Below are positions 22,601 through 33,652 of a DNA stretch of 64,000 bases, piece after piece. Numbering within the stretch: the first letter of the stretch is position 1; every line of letters starts with the position of its first letter. This stretch comes from Deuterostichococcus epilithicus. Lineage: Eukaryota; Chlorophyta; Trebouxiophyceae; Prasiolales; Stichococcaceae. Where the stretch lies: positions 1,798,082-1,862,081 of the forward strand of contig JAVTLE010000011.1 in assembly GCA_033439295.1 (NCBI GenBank), given 5' to 3'. The notes below the pieces were generated by a model. The model worked only from the letters and a program-made list of their open reading frames with translations, was not told where the DNA came from and made no database searches. Both the position numbers and the translations under genes were made by a program.

Positions 22601-25600
22601 CAGCGGGGGAACCGTGGTGCTCGAAGGCCAGCTGGACGGCCGGCCCGTCGCCGTCAAGCGGCTGCTGGCGCGCTTTGCCGAGCTGGCCCGCACGGAAATC
22701 AACGCCCTCATCCACACCGACGACCATCCCAACGTGGTGGGTGCTGCTGCCGCCATAGAATGCAGTGAAGTATGAACGGGGGATTCTGACTTTGGCTTGC
22801 ACCCTGGCGGTGTTTCTCATCCATGCCGACGGCCACCCCGACATGGCGAGTGCTCCGCGGCCTTTACACGCGCTCGCAGGAGCTTCAGACTCCAGCAACC
22901 CTCAGCCCGGGGTGCTGCATCATGGTGCCGCGCGGATGCTGTGCATGCCAGACGGCCTGGCATCGCCAGCTGCGGCTGCCTTCACCTCCCAAACTCCAAG
23001 TGCATGTTCTTCTGCCACCTCTCATGCCGGGGATGTGCCGCTGCCCAGGTGCGGTGCTTCTCCATGGAGCGGGACGTGCAGTTTGTGTACCTGGCCCTGG
23101 AACGCTGCGTCGCCGCGCTGCACGATGTGGTCGAGTCGCCGCCGACGGCGCCGACGGCGGCCGTCACCGCCGCCAAGCGCATGCAGTTTGTCACGCCGCC
23201 AGCTGCCGACGGCCCTGCCGGCAAGGCGGACGGCACGGCGGACGGCAGGAGCGCGAGAGTCGGCGACGGCAGCGGCGGCGGTGAGCCGACGGCGCTGGCG
23301 TGGGCGGTCGCGCGGGACATCGGCGAGGGGCTTACCTTCCTGCACTCCCGTGGCTTCGTACACCGGGACCTCAAACCGCACAACGTCCTGCTGGCGGAGA
23401 GCGGCAGGTGGGTTTTGGGTGATGTTTTCGTGTCATCACACCATGCCTGGAGCGGCCACACTCACAGCGTCAAGGATCTCATACCATTCCTGAAGGCCGG
23501 ACCTGGGCCATGCTCTGCATGCCTGCGCATGCGTTAGGGTGCGGATGACAAGCCGCAATTGCAGACCTTGTCTGCGATGGCGATTGGTCCCCAATAACAT
23601 GTAGCTGTGTTTTGTGTGCTGCAGGGCAAAGGTCAGCGACATGGGGTTGTGCACACGGCTGCACAACGACGCGTCGTCCTTTGAGACGCCTGGCGCCGGT
23701 GCGCTCGTTGGTTTGTTGTAGCTGTGAAGAAGGTACTGATGGGCACGCTGCTGCCGCCGCTGCCTCCTCAGGGGCGGGCTTCTGGACGTGCTGTGACGCG
23801 ATGCTTTGATATGCAGAATGATGCAGCCCCTTGGTGGGTGTCACGCATGCCCTGTCCTTCTGATGCGTGCGGCACTGGCTATTCCATGCACAGAAGGACT
23901 GTTCAGACCATGTCAACAGCCTTCTTTATCAGCGCCTTTCATTCTGGAACTGTGTCCGCACCACAATATCGCATGCTTCGCGCAGGCGGCAGCCAGGGGT
24001 GGCAGGCGTATGAGCAGCTGGTCAGTCGCAGCGGCGGCGCGGCGCGGCAGTCGCGGGCGGTGGACGTCTTCTCCTACGGCCTGCTGCTGCACTACTGCCT
24101 GACCGGCGGGCGGCACCCCTTCGGAGCCCGCTACGAGCGTGACATGAACATCCTGCAGGTGCGGGCATGTGCCCACGACCAAAGTCCTGGCGATAAATTG
24201 TGCAACAGTACATGAGCGACGGCAGCATTGTGCAGCAGGAATCAGCCAGCTGATGTCCGAAGACGACACCTGTCCCGTTCCCCTCGGAGCCAACAACTCG
24301 TGTTTTGCAGTGATGCAGCTGCCCAATGGCGCATGACGCTTGAAATCCGCGTGCATTCGGTCGATGGAACTTGAACTTCTCGCTGTGAGTAAAACCAACC
24401 AAATTCGTGCCTGCTTCCTGCTTCCAGGGCCGCTTCTCGCTGGAGGGACTGCGCGCGGGGTGCGAGGCCGCCAACCTGGTGGGCGCGATGCTGCGGCGGG
24501 ATTCCGCGGCGCGGCCCCCCATGGCGGCCGTGCTGCAGCACCCCGCCTGGTGGCGCCCGGCCCGCAAGCTGGCGTTCCTGGTGGACCTGTCCAACGCCAT
24601 GGAGTTCCAGGACCGAGCGGTGCGCTCGGACCTGGCTCCTACCCATACCTCAAATATTGATCCCATGTCGCTCGGTTCCTGACGGACCTGTCCAACGACA
24701 CGGAGCTCCAGGACCGAGCGGTGCGCTCGGACCTGGTTCTACCCTTGATTCATTTTTGAACCCGTGGCGCTCAGTTCATACTCTGATGCCAACGCCATGG
24801 AGTTCCAGGACCGAGCGGTGCGCTCGGACCTAAATTTTCAGGAATCCACAGGATTCTAAGTGTCTTCAGGATTCCAACTCACTTTCGAATCCGTGTCGCT
24901 GGGTTTGGGCTGTGCTGCCGACGGCGGCAGCCCCTGGACTGCACGGCGCCGTCAGGGTGTTTGGACAGGTCCCAGAACCTGCTCGTGTTTCGGGCCGTGA
25001 ACGAGGCCCACTCCGGTCGGGCCTGCCCAGCGCCACAGCATTCCAGGATCGTGTGTTGCACCGCCCCACGCGGCCCTGTGCAGCGAATGCAGACATCATG
25101 CCTCGGCCCGGCTGCAGGTGAGAGTGCGCCGATGCGGCCGCTGCAGCCGGCCACCTGCTCAGCCTCCCCATGCATGGTCGGGAGCCACATGGGTTGATCA
25201 GGACATCCTGCTTCCGTGAGGAGCAGGCAGAATGACAGCTTGAGAGTCGGCGGAGTGCCACTGTCACCTCGCCATGAGTCATGGCCTCGCTGACTCAGGA
25301 GAGTCAATAACATCTATGTGCGTGCCCTGCCGGCAGGTGGACCAGAGCCTGCTGAATGACTTCGAGGCGTGCGGCCCAGCGGCGTTCGGCGGACAGGCCG
25401 GCTGGGGCGCCGCCCTCAGCAGCAGCCTCATGCACGACCTGGGCCGCTATCGGGACTACAGGTGGATTCTGAGCTGGCTCCCCCTCTGGTTGTGGGACTT
25501 CGAAGGGAGGCCACGGGAAGCTCCCCCCTCCCGCAAACGTTGGTGGGGCGGGCGTCGGCCCCTGTGCCGGCAGCAGGGCTTAGGGTTTAGGCCACTGCCA

Positions 25601-28600
25601 AGCGGCGCGCATGTCGCCGCAGCAGAAGGGCTCTGGTGCAGCCACCCTGTGTCAAATTAATCTCATCGCCTCGACGCCAAGAACGGTTCCTGAGCCGGCG
25701 ACGCGCGATGTGTATCCAACGCGCAGGTACTCCAGCCTGAGGGACCTGCTGCGGGTGGTGCGCAACAAGCGCACCCACTTCTACGAGATGCCGCCTGAGA
25801 CGCAGGCACAGATGGGCCCCCTGCCCGACGGCTTCCTGCGGTGCGCCTTCAGACCACCGGTTCTTTATGCAGGTGCTTGTTGTGTGTTTGGCATCCTGAT
25901 GTTGGCGCCGAATTGGCCAGCCGGCCCCTCCGCCGGCCTGCATGCGCTGCGCTTGGAGCTGTGCAGCAGCATCCGTCGCAAGCAAGTCCAGGGCTCTCGG
26001 GTGCCTGCCCGCTCAGCTCAGCATGCACTCGCACCGACCGTGCAGGAACTGCAGCACCCAGCGAAAGCTGTTTCTGGCTCGTGAGATCCGTGCGCTGACC
26101 TGTGCCTGATCCCGAGCTTCACTTTCGATGTCATCCTACCGCAGCTACTTCGAGAGGCGCTTCCCGCGGCTGTTCCTCACCTGCTACGCCTTTGCGCTGA
26201 CCCACCTGGCCGGGGAGGTGTCGCTGGGGGAGTACTTTCCGGCGGACGCCGCGGCTCTCCTGGCGCCCTTCCTTGCTGAGGAGCGCACCTCCCAGGTGAG
26301 ACGTCGACACGTGTGTTCCCGCTGGCGGTCGTGCCAAGCCTGCCATTGTATGGCACGTCGCTTGTATGGCACATGGCTGGCCCTTCTTGGCTCGGCACAT
26401 CTCTGGGCATGAGCACCCTTCACAGGAGTCTAAAAGCTCCGATTTGGCAGGAGCAGTTTCTGCGGCAGCTTGCTAGGATGTGCCCTGCTTGCTTTTGACA
26501 AACATCCTGCGATGTTCCGTCACAGCGGATTCATGCTCAAAGAATTGCAAAGCTGGAGCACTGACGGCTCCACACCCTGGCGACGTCACCAGGCCACAGC
26601 GGCGGCGGCGCCGGCGGCGCAGAAGGCCGTCGCGGTCGCGGCCTCCACGGCGGCTGCGGTGGCGGCCGCAACGCGGCCCCGCAGCGACGCACCCACTGGC
26701 AGCGTCCCGCAGCCCGCAGCGATGGCAGCCGCCAGCAGTGCCGCTGCCTCCGCATTACGGCCGCCGGCTGCTCCGGCAGCCAGCAGCGGCGGCCAGGGCA
26801 GCGCGCCCAAGCAGGGAGCGGACACAGCGGCCACCGCCGCGGCGGCGCAGCGGTCGTTGATGGCCAGGCACGAGCCCGCATTGCCTGCAGGAGGAGAGCA
26901 ACCGGCGACACCTGCCACGCTCGCAAGGGATTCGGCCAGCAGCACCGGCAGCGGCGGCGGCAGGCCGCTGAACCCAACGGCAAGCGCCTTCTCTGCAGCC
27001 CTCTCAGCGCCGGCCGCCGCTGGCGTGCATGCCGGCAAAAGCGGCTCTGGGGCTGCAGACGTGACGGCAGATCCCGGGCATCCGGAAGCAGAGCGGCCGC
27101 CGGGGCTACCGGCGCGAGCCGGCTGGGCCGCTGGCGACGGCACAGCTCCGAGCGGCAGCGGCGGCGGGCAGGCGGTGGACGCCAATNCCGCGGGCAACGG
27201 GCCAGCTGGTGCGGCGCCCGCGGAGGGCGTGCCTGCAACAGCAGCCGCCATCGTCGGCTCGCCCCCTCGGCAGGCGTGGGGCCNGCACTCGCAGCCGCAG
27301 CCCGCAGCCCGGCGGCCGGAGAGCGCGTTCGCCAGGGGCGGCGGCGGCGGCGGCGGCTCCCCGCAACAGTCTGGCGGCGGCGGCGGCCGGCTGCCGGGCG
27401 GCAGCCTCTTTGCCGGCCTGGGGCCGCCGCGGCAGTCAGGCTCGGAGACCGACCTTGACGACGAGTATCTGGTGCGTGTTGATCTATAGTGTTTGACCTT
27501 ATTGTCGGGGCACCGAAACGTTTCAGATCGAACCCTGCGCCCAAAGTGTAGATGATGCCTGCATTTTGGTTTGACTGGATTGTTGTCTGGCTCCTAGCAC
27601 ATGCAGCTGGGGGATGGTCCGTCCAGCAATGAGCGACCAGCGAATTGCGACTGACGTGCGGCTTCGAACTCCCGGACAGTCTTGTGCTGATCTTGACGCT
27701 CGAGAGCTGCGCATTTCGGCAGGCATCGCTGATACCCAACGACCTGGACATCGGCAGTCCAGGCGCGCGGCGGCCACGGATGCGGCCCACCTCCTCGCCT
27801 GTCGTGGCAAGCCAGGCGGCAAATGGCGGCGGCGGCGGCGGAGCGGCAGCGGCGCAATTGCAGCAGCAGCGGTACGGGTCCGGCCCGCTCACGATGCGGT
27901 CGCTGCAGGCGAATGGCAGCGGTGGGCACGGGCATGGCTCGCCCGCGATGCGGCCGCCGCACCAGAATGGTGGGGCCGGCGGCGGCGGCGGGGCGTACCT
28001 CCCGCAGCATTACGGCTTCCCGCCGATGCCCTACCAGCAGCAGCATGCAGCACAGCAGCATGCGGCGCACCAGGCCGCAGCGCAGCAGGCCGCGGCGCAG
28101 CAGCATGCGTTGCAGCAGGCGTTTGGGTCGGGGCAGCCGGCAGGGCCGCCAGGGATGCTCCGCCAGGCGGGCCTGCCAAACGGCGGGGGCAGCAGCGGCG
28201 GCGGCGGAGATGCGGAGTGCACCCTGCCAGTGTTCCCGTCACGCCCTGGGCACCCCATCTGCGACTTCTACCAGAAGACTGGCCACTGCAAGGTGAATGC
28301 GCAATCAACAGTTTCCGAACCCTTCTGTGAGTGACGACTCTGTGCCGCCGGTCCGCCCACTACCTCCTGCTGCGTGCCGCGCAGTGCTGCGTTGCCGACT
28401 TGCTGCTGCAGTCATCTGGCGCACGGCAGCCGGGGCGGCGGAAAAATTAGCTGGCACTGCACACTCAAGCCCTGCAAACTGCTGCGATCCCACCGTTTTC
28501 CGACAGCCAGGTCCAAATTTCCTGTCCCACTTTCTGCAGTATGGGGAAGCCTGCAAGTTCGACCACCCACAGCAGTTCGGCGTGCGGCTCAATGCCGCGG

Positions 28601-28701
28601 GTCTGCCGCTGCGGCCGGGCGAGCCAATGTGCAGCTTCTACGCCAAGAAGGGCGACTGCAAGTTCGGGCCTGCCTGTAAGTTCGACCACCCCGTCCGGTG
28701 A
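16602..28701 (+). CDS. IRE1: IRE1 ER-stress sensor kinase/endoribonuclease with C-terminal tandem CCCH zinc fingers
   Basis: A single long gene. A signal peptide (MRRLWGLFVITASLLSL) opens exon 16602-16813. Luminal beta-propeller exons are 17038-17152, 17384-17479, 17878-18042, 18577-18792, 18986-19126, 19386-~19620, ~20053 and 20313-20400, with PQQ-like repeats such as LDGSVAAVDEVSGRKLW. A membrane helix (VVLSIAAVAGVLAGVVAALT) is at 20699 onward. The linker exons are less sure. Kinase and KEN exons are 22575-22736, 23049-23407, 23625-23698, 23986-24158, 24428-24619, 25337-25461, 25727-25840 and 26145-26295. They carry VAVKRLL, HRDLKPHN, DMG (SDMGLCTRL), GWQAYEQL and the RNase motif RVVRNKRTHFYE with Asn and His in place. 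Phase-0 exons 26593-27471, 27723-28292 and 28540-28701 continue into a long disordered region and two CCCH fingers (C-x8-C-x5-C-x3-H). On ER stress the RNase excises an intron from a bZIP mRNA. Intron 2 has a GC donor. Two bases are undefined (27187, 27284). Confidence 0.9.
17747..17835 (+). repeat. Decayed copy of IRE1 luminal exon 17878-18042
   Basis: Begins with an acceptor (ccacag) and reads ILTEAIEDLVGGNPG beside ILAETIEDLVDGSPG in the true exon, then drifts out of frame. The copy precedes the true exon by about 130 bases. Confidence 0.85.
18465..18520 (+). repeat. Decayed copy of the start of IRE1 exon 18577-18792
   Basis: Reads NLGEESEPDITKA beside DPGEEPDPDKSPGA in the true exon, with shared core cggggaggag. 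It is located in the preceding intron. Confidence 0.65.
19144..19161. repeat. Interstitial telomere-like motif
   Basis: AAACCCTAAACCCTAAAA, two units of CCCTAAA, which is the plant-type telomere repeat. It lies in an IRE1 intron, 17 bases after the splice donor. Confidence 0.85.
22463..22534 (+). repeat. Decayed copy of the IRE1 glycine-loop exon
   Basis: Reads LGFGSGASWRWRGQLNGQ beside LGYGSGGTVVLEGQLDGR in the true exon at 22575. The copy is about 130 bases upstream. Confidence 0.82.
22818..22857 (+). repeat. Decayed copy of the 3' end of the IRE1 glycine-loop exon
   Basis: Reads LIHADGHPDMASA beside LIHTDDHPNVVGA, and includes the former donor region (gtggtgggtgct became atggcgagtgct). 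It lies in the intron just downstream of the exon. Confidence 0.8.
24682..24832 (+). repeat. Two tandem copies of the IRE1 kinase/KEN junction exon end
   Basis: The exon end gccatggagttccaggacc followed by gagcggtgcgctcggacct recurs twice downstream: about 24682-24735 (ending ggacctggttctaccctt) and about 24787-24832. Both are close to identical over about 45 bases and include the original splice donor gcg/gtgcgc. Confidence 0.95.
25015..25062 (+). repeat. More diverged fourth copy of the same IRE1 exon end
   Basis: Reads GLPSATAFQDRVLHR beside DLSNAMEFQDRAVRS in the exon and its donor. It is in the same intron as the two closer copies. Confidence 0.6.
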
Positions 28702-29402
28702 CCAAGGGAAGGTGTTCCTGATGCTGCTCAATGCACCAGCAGATGATGACGCGACGCGATTGACAAGCGTCGCCGCGAGGCATCTGGTACTTATTCGGAG
28801 GTCCTAAACAGCAGCTGGCATATGCAGGTGTGTTCGAAGTTGTAAGACTGTGGCTGACGGTTCGTATGTGGAGCCGTTGCCAGACCTTTGTGTATTTGCA
28901 CCACTGGGTGATCATAAGGCTAGCCGTTCCAGGGCATCAATTTGCATCAGGAATGTTGCAAGTGGCTCACCCCGTTCGGACGGTGGTCTTCGTGACACCC
29001 GCCTCGTAAGTGCCGAAATACGGGCACTTGGAAATCTGTGAAGTGTGAACGGGTAAACGGTGAAGTGCTGGATACAGCGGCACGTGAGGCCAGCATGTCA
29101 AGTCTAACATCAAGCAAGTGCTTTCAAAATCCTTGACGCAAAAAAGTTCTGAATCCTTGACAAGCATCTGCATCAAAAGGATCATATGCAGCCTGAAGCG
29201 GCCTCAACCATTCCCAGGCCTTGCTAGTCAGTCGCATTCAGTACTCCGTGCGTTTGGTCACCCCGTGTATCAGGAAGGCGAGCACCGACAGTGAATCACC
29301 CAAGTGCTTCACGATATGTTGGCTGCAAGCAATGAGGAATTCTGAGCATACAGTCCCGTCTGGTCCCCTTGCACCAGCAGCGTTTACGCGGGCGGCGCAT
29401 GC
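28702..29402. promoter_or_regulatory. Intergenic region between IRE1 and ALG10
   Basis: About 700 bases holding the 3' end of IRE1 and the promoter of the same-strand ALG10 gene. No coding frame with homology. Confidence 0.4.
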
Positions 29403-32400
29403 ATGCCGAGACATGCAGTCACGCTTACCCTCCTCGTCTGGGGCCTGCTCACGTCGGCTCTGGCGTGGCTGTTCCACGTCAGGGCACCCGAGCCTTACAT
29501 GGTGAGTGCGGCGCTCGCTCCCGTCTCGGGCGTGGAGACCATGTGGTCTGCAACAGCCATGGCCCAGAGACCTCAGGCCTGAACTCTGAAATCCCGCTTG
29601 CAGGACGAGCCCTTTCATGTGCCACAGACGCAGCGATACTGTCGCGGCGAAGTTGCAGCCTGGGATCCGAAGATCACGACATTCCCAGGGCTGTACATCG
29701 CGGGAACGGCGTGGGCGCATGCACTGCATGCCGGCAGCAGAGCGCTGACGTTCGCGACCGGCATGCACCCCGTCACCCTGGTAAGGCAGGCGTCGGTCGA
29801 GCTGTGCCAAGCCGCCCTGTACCAGCACAATGGTACCCTGATGGCATGGCATGTGGCTCATCCAATCAGCAAGGCGGCCTGTGACACCAAGCAGGAAGAA
29901 GGACTCTCACACCTGTGGTGGTGCGCCTGGTGCAGGACCAGACCTGCGGCACGACGGCGCTGCGCGCGGTGAATCTGCTGTCTGGTGCGGCCTGCCTGGC
30001 GCTGTTCTATGCGATGCACCGGCGGCTGCACCCCGACATCAGCTCCGCCAACAGCCTGGGCACAGTGAGCTGTCAGATGCGCAGGGTCCAACGCATCCGC
30101 AGGCATGACGAGTCTTAACGGCAGAGAGGGACGAGCCGGCGTGGCTGCTCGTAGATGGCCGTCCCGTGCATATAACATATAACCCGAGCGATGGCAGCCT
30201 CGAATGCCACGACTGCGCGGCCTGCTTGCAGTGGTTGCCTGGTCTCAGTTTGTTGCGCCAGGCTGCCGCATGCGTCTCCAGCCCGGCGCGCCAACCCTGG
30301 GGCGCATGCTCGTGGCCTGCTCATCTGCTCATGCCCGGTCGTTCGTTGTTAGCACAGCTCGTGCAGATACAAGAGTCGACTTGGCTGCAGGCGGTCGTGC
30401 TGGCTCTCTTCCCGCTGCACTTCTTCTTCCAGTTCCTGTACTACACTGACGTCGTCTCCGTCGCATTCGTCGTGGCAGCCCACCTGGTGCGTCCAGTCTC
30501 GTAGCCAGCATGAAATAATGACTCTCAGCATTATAACACGACTGAGCCTGGCATGCCCGCCTCTGTCTCGAGTCGTGTCGTTGCTCTGTGAGCAGGCGTG
30601 CCTGCAGCGGCGCTACATGCTGGCCGCGCTTGCGGCGGCTGCGGCCACCGGAGTGCGGCAGACAAACGCTGTCTGGGCCGCTTTCACACTCGGGGTGATG
30701 CCCTATGCCTCTCCTCTGACGAACGATCTGTCCTGGGTGCTGACTGAGGTGCTGTGCTGTTAGTGCTTCACAAACATGTGTGGGCCACTTGGGGAAAACG
30801 CAATGCTTGGTGCTCGTATGTCGAATCTCCCTGGCCACACCTGCACCACCAAAGGTCATTGATGTGGACGCAATGCAGGTGGCAGTGATGCAGGAGTGCG
30901 GCCTGGAAGGCCCGCAGCCTGGCGTCAGCCTGCTGCGCCACGCCGCCGCCGTGCTGCGGGCTGCCATCCTGGTGCATTACTCCGTCTCCAGATCCTGTGG
31001 ACGACGTGTCGCTAACACAGGCTTTCGGGGCCTGAAGTGATAGCAGCAGTAGCAAGTGAAATTGAGAGTATGCGCCCCCAGAAGATATTTGTGTGTTCAG
31101 CAGTGTGCAGCTGCCGCACGGTGCTCTGATGCACTGATCGCGCTCCCGGTGTGTGAAGCCTGGCACCACCTGCGACCAGCAGGCGCGGGGGCGGCTCGCG
31201 AGGCGATTGGCGCCGCTGGCGGCGGTGCCGGCGGCGTTTGCTGCCTTCGTGGCCGCAAACGGCGGCGTGGTCGTCGGCGATCGCGCGGCGCACGCGCCGG
31301 CTAGGCACCTTGTTCAGCCGCTGTACTTTGCGCTGTTCGCTGCCGCGGCGCTGGCGCCTGCGACACTGCGCCCTGACAGGTACGAAACCTACTCGGTGTA
31401 CACCTCTGAGGCCTGCACCGCTGTGATGGGTGTGCGACACTTGTGCATTTCTGCTGTCGACCGTCACCGGTCGGTGCCGCGGCGTGCTTCCAGCCGTGCT
31501 TGGATGAGCGTGCATGGGCGTCGCACTGGAAAGGGCCGCCTCGCTGCCACGTCTCCGCGTCTGTCAACCTCGACAGCATCGGTGGTCCCCGAGCAGATGG
31601 GGAGAGGCTGCGCGGTGGGTGGCGGCACGTCCGCTGGCGGCAGCCGTGTCGCTGCCGGCGGCTGCGGCGGCGCTTGCTGGCGTAGTCACCCGCTTCACCA
31701 TGGTGCACCCCTACCTCCTCGCAGACAACAGGTATGCAACTGTGGCGTCTGCAGCAAATTCTCAGAGTTGAAACGAGGCTCCGTCTTGCAGTCCTGCTAC
31801 AGGGCTTGGCGTGTGTGCAGAGCACGCTGTTGATGGTGACGTGCACTGGGATCATCCTGGGAACAGGGATATGGCCGTTGGTCAGAGACGCATGCCGTGT
31901 GAGGCTGCCTGCCGTTCACTGCGCAGGCATTACACGTTCTACGTGTGGAAGAACCTGCTAGGCCGGTCGGGGGCGATGCGGAGCGCGCTGGTGCCGGCAT
32001 ACCTAGCGGCGGCCTGGTCGCTGTGGCGCCTGGCGCGGTCGCGGCAGCCTGCACTGTGGTGTGCTGCCTGGGCCGCCTGCACCGCGACTGTCCTCGTGCC
32101 CGCGGCCCTCGTCGAGTTCAGGTGGGGCTCCCCTGTGCCAGACTACATACTTGACCAAGCCGTCCGCTCCTGCCCGAAGCAGCCATGTCCCGCGCTGTGA
32201 TGCAGTCGGTCTGTGCGTGAAGGCGCCGCTGGGGCAGTGTATCTGCCACCGAAATGGATCTCAAGCTCCGTAAAACAAATTGACACCTCCTACTGAGTCC
32301 GTATGACTGCGTGATGAGAGCCGCATCAAGCTCTATGAAGCCGGCCTGGATATCAAAATTCACAAATGCTGCAGGTACTTCACCACGCCCCTCCTGCTGC

Positions 32401-32546
32401 TGGCGCTGCACGTGCGACCGCTGACGCCGGGGCAGCTGGTAGTGACGGCGGGCGGCTACGCCGCCGTTGATGCCGCCACGGTGTACGTGTTCCTGTTTCG
32501 GCCCTTCGCCTGGCCGGATGGCAGCACGGCGCGCTTCATGTGGTGA
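29403..32546 (+). CDS. ALG10: ALG10 dolichyl-P-Glc alpha-1,2-glucosyltransferase
   Basis: Exons I can place: 29403-29501, 29604-29780, 29936-30064, 30358-30486, 30596-30694, about 30847-31000, about 31185-31380, about 31620-31730, 31926-32121 and about 32377-32546. A first membrane helix is followed by the catalytic loop [15 protein letters not shown] and [12 protein letters not shown]. Further family blocks are [54 protein letters not shown] and the C-terminal [16 protein letters not shown], directly before the stop. The enzyme adds the third, terminal glucose to the dolichol-linked oligosaccharide in the ER lumen, which oligosaccharyltransferase needs for efficient transfer. It is polytopic. 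The exon near 30847-31000 is the least certain. Confidence 0.92.
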
Positions 32547-33652
32547 CGGCGGCGGTGACTGGACAGAAGGACGCTGGGCGACACGGCACTGCTGCGGAGA
32601 GCCAGCATTCGGGGGTGCTACGATCACGAATCGACATCGGGCAACCAGCTGCATGGACCGCTGGAGTCGAATTGAGATGAGCGTAAGCAACAGAGAACGT
32701 CTCGAGGGTGGGGTGCGCATCAAGAGGCAGTGTCACTCAGCAGCGGAACTTATTGATGACAATGACCTTGCTTGCATTGCAGCAGCCCCTGATCCGCCTT
32801 GAATTTCAAACCCTATGATACAAACCACTGCAATGATGACGTCCGCTTGTGCTGGCCTGGCATATGCAACTGCCAAGTTTGCAGCGGGACTGGTGGGATG
32901 CGTTTCCAAATTGCTGCCACATTGCAGCATCACTGAAACTCCTGCAGGACCCCTGCTACTGCTTGAAATGCCTCAAGACTAGGAAAGGGCATCTGAGCAG
33001 CATCGCTCGTGCCAGAACAAGAAGAAGAGGAGGAAGAAGAAGACGATTGACCGCACGCAGCGGTTGCCACCTAGAGAGCCAATCCAAATTTGCCCAGCTG
33101 CTCTACGCTTATGGGTGGCTACTGCTACGTGTTTCTTGGCGAAGGGTGACAACAAAAGTCTGAAGTCTGCGATCCTCTGCTACGAAACGTCCCCGGCCGC
33201 GCAGCTTCAACAGCGCTCTGCGCAGCGGCACTCCTGCGGCCCCCACCCCCCTTCCTTGGTCGTCAGTCCCACAGCTTGTGGACGTGGATGCGTGGGTGGT
33301 GCACGAAGGACCGAAGCCCCCGTAGCTGCCGTCGCAGAGACGATGTTGTCGTCTTTGGGACAGTAGCGCCAACCTCCACGCCTGCGAGTCCGGCACCAAT
33401 GCAGTCAGACGAGTGCAACCAACCTGCACAGACTCGGGCACCAGTCGTCACTGCTGAAGGACTCGCCCTGCAATCCCTGAGAAGGACCTTGCACCTTACT
33501 ACTGTGCAACAAGTGAATCGCCTGCTGCAGCAGCGCGGCACTCCACGGCCCGAGCACGAATGGCAGACCCGGCTGAGCAGATGTCAACCTCTCGCGGCGC
33601 TGTGCACAGATTAGGTTCTGGGTCAATGGCTCCATGGCGTCATGTGAAACGG
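32547..33652. other. Convergent intergenic region, ALG10 / secreted protein
   Basis: About 1.1 kb between two stop codons. It includes a purine-rich GAA/GGA tract at about 33010-33050. No recognisable gene. Confidence 0.4.

Noticed and set aside
26537-27892. 451-codon minus-strand open frame
   Set aside because: Antisense to the repetitive Ala/Gly linker of IRE1. It exists because of the GC-repeat composition.
26470-28701. CCCH zinc-finger protein as a separate gene
   Set aside because: The KEN exon and the linker exon are both phase 0 with good splice sites, there is little room for a promoter, and a tandem finger C-terminus is reported for Chlamydomonas IRE1.
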